Below are positions 60,383-64,000 of a stretch of DNA of 64,000 bases, piece after piece. The stretch comes from B10-G9 sp963712165 (GTDB taxonomy: Bacteria; Chloroflexota; Anaerolineae; Anaerolineales; UBA11858), in NCBI GenBank assembly GCA_963712165.1, contig CAVQGY010000002.1:558001-622000 (forward strand), in the 5' to 3' direction. Under the pieces are notes generated by a model, which saw only the letters and a program-made list of their open reading frames with translations, did not search any database and had not been told where the DNA came from. A program made the position numbers and the translations under genes. How positions within the stretch are numbered: position 1 is the first letter of the stretch; each line of letters begins with the position of its first letter.

Positions 60383-61330
60383 CTACAGCAAGTGAATACC
60401 AGATTCCAAATCCGGATATTTCAGGCTTGACAGCAGTTCTTCTTTCATGCGGTCCGTGTTAGACACATAAGAAGCCATGCCGATCTTGATGAAATCGCGC
60501 GTGAGTGGGGCCGGTTTGCCCAGCAGCCAGGCTCCGACTTCCGTCAACCCACCGGCGAGAGGGAATAACCAGCGGGGAGCCCTCCAGGGTCTATGGAAGC
60601 CATTCTGGGCGGCGAAAGCATCCAGAAAGTCTTGCAGGGTTGTGGGGGCATCATCTCCGAGATTGTAGATACCGGAAATATGGTCCCCCTCGATAGCTGC
60701 CACCGTACAGGCAATGAAATCAGGCAATGAAAGCAGATGGATCCAGGTCGACTGGGGCCAGACCCCAAGCAACCTCCTGGCCAGAAGCCAGCGGGCAGTT
60801 TCAATCATCAGCACTCCCCGACCGTAGATCATCCCGGGACGCAGGGCGACCGGCGCGATAGGACCGCGTTCGTCGGAGTCAAAGAGAAGTTTTTCAGCCG
60901 TCAGGCGGGTCTGGGCATGGACCGAATCTGGTTGCCCATTGAGAGTGCCAGATGCTGGACGATCTGGGAATGTCTCCCCTTCGACATGGGGAAAACTGAT
61001 CAGGATGATCTTGCTGACGCCGGCATCCCTGGCAACTTCCAGGAGATTCTTGAAGTACCCCACATTCGTGATGGGCAAGAACCGCTCGGGCCTGGGAGCA
61101 AAAAGGACCCCGGCAAAATGGACAATGCAATCCACATTCCGGCAGGCGTTAAGCAGCGTGTCAGGCTTTCCGAGATCGCCTTGATAAACTGTCACATTCG
61201 AGTGACCATCGGTTCGGAAAGGCAATGGGGTTTGATGAATAAGCAGGTGGAGTTGATGGCTGCTGGGTAGAAGGTGACTCGCCAGGATAGATCCAAGGTT
61301 GCCTGCAGCGCCAGTGATTAATATTCTCAT
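60383..61330 (-). CDS. NAD-dependent epimerase/dehydratase (extended SDR)
   Basis: Rossmann-fold oxidoreductase or epimerase. The dinucleotide site is ITGAAGNLGSILASHLL at the N-terminus, then GDLGKPDTLLNAC and VDCIVHFAGVL. The usual catalytic YxxxK is not clear: the region GTLNGQPDSVHAQTRLTAEKLLF has a His-x-x-x-Arg-like replacement, which hints at an atypical or non-catalytic SDR such as NmrA-like proteins. The 315 aa is normal. Confidence 0.85.
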   Translation of the reverse strand: MRILITGAAGNLGSILASHLLPSSHQLHLLIHQTPLPFRTDGHSNVTVYQGDLGKPDTLLNACRNVDCIVHFAGVLFAPRPERFLPITNVGYFKNLLEVARDAGVSKIILISFPHVEGETFPDRPASGTLNGQPDSVHAQTRLTAEKLLFDSDERGPIAPVALRPGMIYGRGVLMIETARWLLARRLLGVWPQSTWIHLLSLPDFIACTVAAIEGDHISGIYNLGDDAPTTLQDFLDAFAAQNGFHRPWRAPRWLFPLAGGLTEVGAWLLGKPAPLTRDFIKIGMASYVSNTDRMKEELLSSLKYPDLESGIHLL

Positions 61331-61529
61331 ATTTTCATTCTGCCTGAAGTTGATCCAGCTAATACTACATATATTGTATCAATCCCGGGGTACTCACACT
61401 ATTCAGTGATGATCGTATTCCTGGGGGGTGTTTCGCGAGTTCACGAAGGATCTTTTTTGTGAGGTTATCCATCTTCCCTATTCAAATCCCTGGCCATCTA
61501 TTACGATGCCATACTATCAAATGACGCAG

Positions 61530-62603
61530 TTATCGATAGACAGATGAAATGCTCTCCCGCGCCTCGTTCCAACAAGTTATATCAGTGGAATCCGTGAACT
61601 GGTTCACCGATCCGATCTGCCTTTTTAAGGACTTCAGTCGCGGGGATTGAATTTTTTGCATAAGGGCCTGGACGAATCGTCCTGAATCAGGCACCTGATA
61701 AGGCCGGTCATGAAAATTGCTGATCTTCGGCTCGATATATTCTGTGATCGAGAGCTCGTTATGCATCTCCGCCAGGAGCAAATACACCTGACTGATGATT
61801 TTTTCCCTTTCCTTCCAATTTTCTTGTGTAAATACCCTCTTCAGCAAAGGCTCCAGTTTCTGGGCACAGTTCAGCCTGCTGAAGGCAGTCCCAAACCACT
61901 TCATATAGGGAGCGTACTCCTTTTCCATGTAGAAACAAATCCCCATGATCTCCTTCACCTGCCGGGCTGCCACTACCCTGGAACCCAACTCGTCCCCAAC
62001 ATCACCGCAGCGGGCCATAAAGGGCTCTTCCTGATCGATTCGCAACCACTGACTTGCCAGGATGAAATACCAGATATCATCGGGATACCAGTTGAGTACC
62101 CTCTTGATCTCCTGGAGAGCACCAAGACCATCATGGAAGACCCTGCCGCTCTGGATACCCCGGAGCAGCAATTCCGGTGTACGGAGCCAATCGATCTCCG
62201 TAATCCCGTTGAGCGGGTTGAACCCAAGGTGCCATGTAAAATAGGAATCGACAGCGAATGTGCGTGCCCTATGAATGATGGGGTATTCGGTCCTCTCCCC
62301 CATTAGGTAGTCATTCTCAAAATGGGTGGAGTATCCCTTGTAGGTAAAGGGTAGTTTGTTGGCCAGAAAGTCATAGATCTGGTCTCCCACTACCTCGTAA
62401 TCATCTGTTGAAAAAAACAGATCAACCCGGGGTCCCCAGTCATGGTCGATGGAACGCTGGTCATCAAATCCCAAGACGTCGGATCCGGTGATCAACCGAC
62501 CTGCCGAATACTCAATCTCAGGAAAATGTTCCTCCAATAGCGGCGCAACAATCTCGAAATAGAAATCATGGCTCAGTTGCAGTCCCTTAATATGAGGGGG
62601 CAT
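61530..62603 (-). CDS. DUF4037 domain protein (nucleotidyltransferase-like)
   Basis: DUF4037 family, related to minimal nucleotidyltransferases. The N-terminal motif AGRLITGSDVLGFDDQRSIDHDWGPRVDLFF has the GSD and D-x-D-like acidic pattern of that fold. The middle and end (VLNWYPDDIWYFILASQWLRIDQEEPF and MARCGDVGDELGSRVVAARQVKEIM) match DUF4037, a region typical of these proteins. GGAGG precedes the ATG. The substrate is unknown; members often sit in resistance or regulatory contexts. Confidence 0.85.
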   Translation of the reverse strand: MPPHIKGLQLSHDFYFEIVAPLLEEHFPEIEYSAGRLITGSDVLGFDDQRSIDHDWGPRVDLFFSTDDYEVVGDQIYDFLANKLPFTYKGYSTHFENDYLMGERTEYPIIHRARTFAVDSYFTWHLGFNPLNGITEIDWLRTPELLLRGIQSGRVFHDGLGALQEIKRVLNWYPDDIWYFILASQWLRIDQEEPFMARCGDVGDELGSRVVAARQVKEIMGICFYMEKEYAPYMKWFGTAFSRLNCAQKLEPLLKRVFTQENWKEREKIISQVYLLLAEMHNELSITEYIEPKISNFHDRPYQVPDSGRFVQALMQKIQSPRLKSLKRQIGSVNQFTDSTDITCWNEARESISSVYR

Positions 62604-62627
62604 TATGATTCCTCCATTTGATCACAT

Positions 62628-63320
62628 TCACTCACTAGTTATTGGTGTTTTATTCCGAATAATCCGCTCCGTTACATATCTATGAATATAGAAGGTATAG
62701 GGTATTCCAAGATTGGTTTCAATAAGTGAATTGATCACAAGCGGCTTCCAGGCAGCCGGCCGGATCCCGCTGATGATCAAGGACCCTTCCCAGGCAAATT
62801 GTACACCTATGCCAATCGCCAGCAGCATGAGAAGATTCACCTTTTCTCTACCCTTCAGATTCCTGATGATGATCCAAATATATCCCAGGCACAGTATCAA
62901 TACCATTACTCCGTGATATGACCCTGTGCCGCGAGAAATGGATATGTCAGGAAAGTTAGCCCCAAAATTCTGGCTTAATTGCCCGATGGTGACCCAACCC
63001 AAAATGGGCAGCAAGGACCACTCGACCGCGTGACCATCTTGATCTAGCAATAACCAAATCCACGCAAAATTGGTAAACCCGTAACTGATGCTCAACCACA
63101 GCAGGAACCAGGCAGGATTTGCTCCCATAACTTGTCGGGTCCCAAGCAGCGTATAGAAAATCCCATAGTCCACCAGAAAATACACCACGCCTGCAATCAG
63201 TCCTACGACGACAGCTGTTCGCTTTTTAAAATAGAATAGAACACCACCAAATATCAACAACCAGATTATGTCAAGGACAATATATAGCGAACTAAATGTA
63301 CGAGCGACAGAATAATCCAT
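62628..63320 (-). CDS. Hypothetical multi-helix membrane protein
   Basis: 230 aa with about seven transmembrane helices (for example YIVLDIIWLLIFGGVLFYF, TAVVVGLIAGVVYFLVDYGI, and the YHGVMVLILCLGYIWIIIR stretch). GGGGAAGGG before ATG 63320 supports the start. No family motif or catalytic signature seen. The gene upstream (HEASH protein) ends 45 bp before this start on the same strand, so they may form an operon. Confidence 0.6.
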   Translation of the reverse strand: MDYSVARTFSSLYIVLDIIWLLIFGGVLFYFKKRTAVVVGLIAGVVYFLVDYGIFYTLLGTRQVMGANPAWFLLWLSISYGFTNFAWIWLLLDQDGHAVEWSLLPILGWVTIGQLSQNFGANFPDISISRGTGSYHGVMVLILCLGYIWIIIRNLKGREKVNLLMLLAIGIGVQFAWEGSLIISGIRPAAWKPLVINSLIETNLGIPYTFYIHRYVTERIIRNKTPITSE

Positions 63321-63364
63321 ACCCTTCCCCTTTGCCAGATATCAGTTTCTAATCCAACGGCTAC

Positions 63365-63895
63365 TTAGTTTTGGGTTGCATCCTGTAAGGCGCCTCGCGC
63401 CGGATCTGACGGAGTTCTTACTGTCCTGGACAGGCTGAATACAATCACCAATCCGACCAGGTAGACACTGATCGTCAACCAGAAGTAGCCGTGCACTATG
63501 TCATCCGGCAGCATCTTCATCAACCTCCCCACATCATTTGGATCTGTCAAACCGCTCCTGTAGTTATGGATCGAATTCACCAGCGGGGAAATGATCCCGA
63601 TGGCAATCAGGTTGAGCCAGATCCAACGCCTTTTAAATCGTACTAACATGCATACAGCAAAGATAACTGAAAAAGTCATAAAATCACACAAGTACGGCGC
63701 TCCGAGGGATGCTGCTGTAACAGGCCCATCCCAGTCCACATAACCCCAGTAGCCTTGGGTAGGCCAGAAAACGAACTCAGTGATCCTGGCGCCCTCGATC
63801 ATTGCCATTACCGCGTGACTGGCTTCATGCCGAAATGTACCCAGCAGCTGGTATATCGGATAGGCGAGGATCCATAGAAGATCGGTTTTCTTAAT
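63365..63895 (-). CDS. M50-like membrane protein with HEASH zinc motif, probable ATT start
   Basis: The gene is open far beyond the first ATG (63808): upstream codons read TDLLWILAYPIYQLLGTF, then RHEASHAVMAMIEGARITEF. HEASH fits the HExxH zinc-protease motif, followed by an Ala/Gly-rich turn as in M50B-like peptidases, so a start at the ATG would delete it. No ATG, GTG or TTG occurs before the in-frame stop, but ATT at 63895-63893 has GGGAGGAG six bases upstream and overlaps the stop of a preceding frame (AATTAA). Initiation at ATT (or sequencing error for ATG) gives 176 aa with about four membrane helices. Confidence 0.65.
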   Translation of the reverse strand: MKKTDLLWILAYPIYQLLGTFRHEASHAVMAMIEGARITEFVFWPTQGYWGYVDWDGPVTAASLGAPYLCDFMTFSVIFAVCMLVRFKRRWIWLNLIAIGIISPLVNSIHNYRSGLTDPNDVGRLMKMLPDDIVHGYFWLTISVYLVGLVIVFSLSRTVRTPSDPARGALQDATQN

Positions 63896-63998
63896 TCTTC
63901 TCCTCCCGAAAAAGAAAATAGATGGTTTTGGCTTCTACCAGGAGCTTGGCGTATGAGTTCACTTGGCGCCGGTTTTTTCTCGGTTGTCCATCATCGGC
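63891..63998 (-). CDS. Partial gene, C-terminal end only
   Basis: A frame open from the window edge reads PRKNRRQVNSYAKLLVEA then KTIYFLFREEKN and stops at 63893-63891, overlapping the ATT of the next gene. Composition looks like protein (charged helix) but the family cannot be named from about 35 codons. It would be the upstream neighbour in an operon with the HEASH protein. Confidence 0.4.
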   Translation of the reverse strand, partial: ADDGQPRKNRRQVNSYAKLLVEAKTIYFLFREEKN

Positions 63999-64000
63999 TC

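Overview
The window looks like a chromosomal segment of an anaerobic member of the Chloroflexota, most likely class Anaerolineae. This is an inference from gene content: a bacterial Wood-Ljungdahl corrinoid module, a Firmicutes-like T-box in front of trpS, a dacA-ybbR pair, a DnaD-type primosome, many lipoproteins with Ser/Thr/Pro-rich linkers and Ig-like domains, and no outer-membrane genes. G+C looks close to 50% throughout. No insertion sequence, prophage, integrase, CRISPR array or rRNA was seen. One tRNA (Glu, UUC) is present.

Layout. 0-7.4 kb, plus strand: methyl-transfer half of the acetyl-CoA pathway (acsD, acsC, a RACo-type corrinoid activator, acsE), then malic enzyme. 7.9-13.9 kb: a dipeptide/oligopeptide ABC transporter (lipoprotein binding protein, two permeases, two ATPases). 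One permease carries an inserted domain. A C39-like lipoprotein follows, with a ten-codon fossil of a second oppF/dppF paralogue behind it. 15-21.3 kb: housekeeping genes coaE (fused to a GNAT-like domain), dacA, ybbR, der, lepB and tRNA-Glu. 21.5-27.8 kb: a surface-protein locus of one lipoprotein and two large anchored paralogues with signs of gene conversion. 27.8-33.7 kb, minus strand: methyltransferase, ppa, amphi-Trp protein, then a helicase-loading cluster (a double-AAA+ DnaC-like loader, DnaD, DnaB) and a BFN-domain protein. 33.9-38.8 kb: an acyltransferase-like membrane protein, typA, and a PadR/DUF2812 unit with a readable promoter-operator. 39-44.8 kb, plus strand: small envelope and enzyme genes, then a T-box leader and a frameshifted trpS. 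44.8-52.8 kb, minus strand: biotin-dependent acyl-CoA carboxylase (BCCP, AccC, PccB-like), a large GT-C glycosyltransferase and acyl-CoA dehydrogenase. 52.9-64 kb, mostly minus strand: accessory genes (MFS, methyltransferases, a frameshifted ABC1 kinase, acetyltransferase, SDR, DUF4037, and membrane proteins including an HEASH metallopeptidase-like protein).

Metabolically the genes fit an anaerobe that makes or cleaves acetyl-CoA through the corrinoid protein, imports peptides, links C4 and C3 acids through malic enzyme, and handles propionyl- or acetyl-CoA by biotin carboxylation and short-chain acyl-CoA oxidation.

Two conserved genes (trpS and the ABC1 kinase) are each broken by what looks like a single extra base, and a small zinc-ribbon ORF holds an in-frame TAG. 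Sequencing or assembly error should be excluded before biology is inferred from these.
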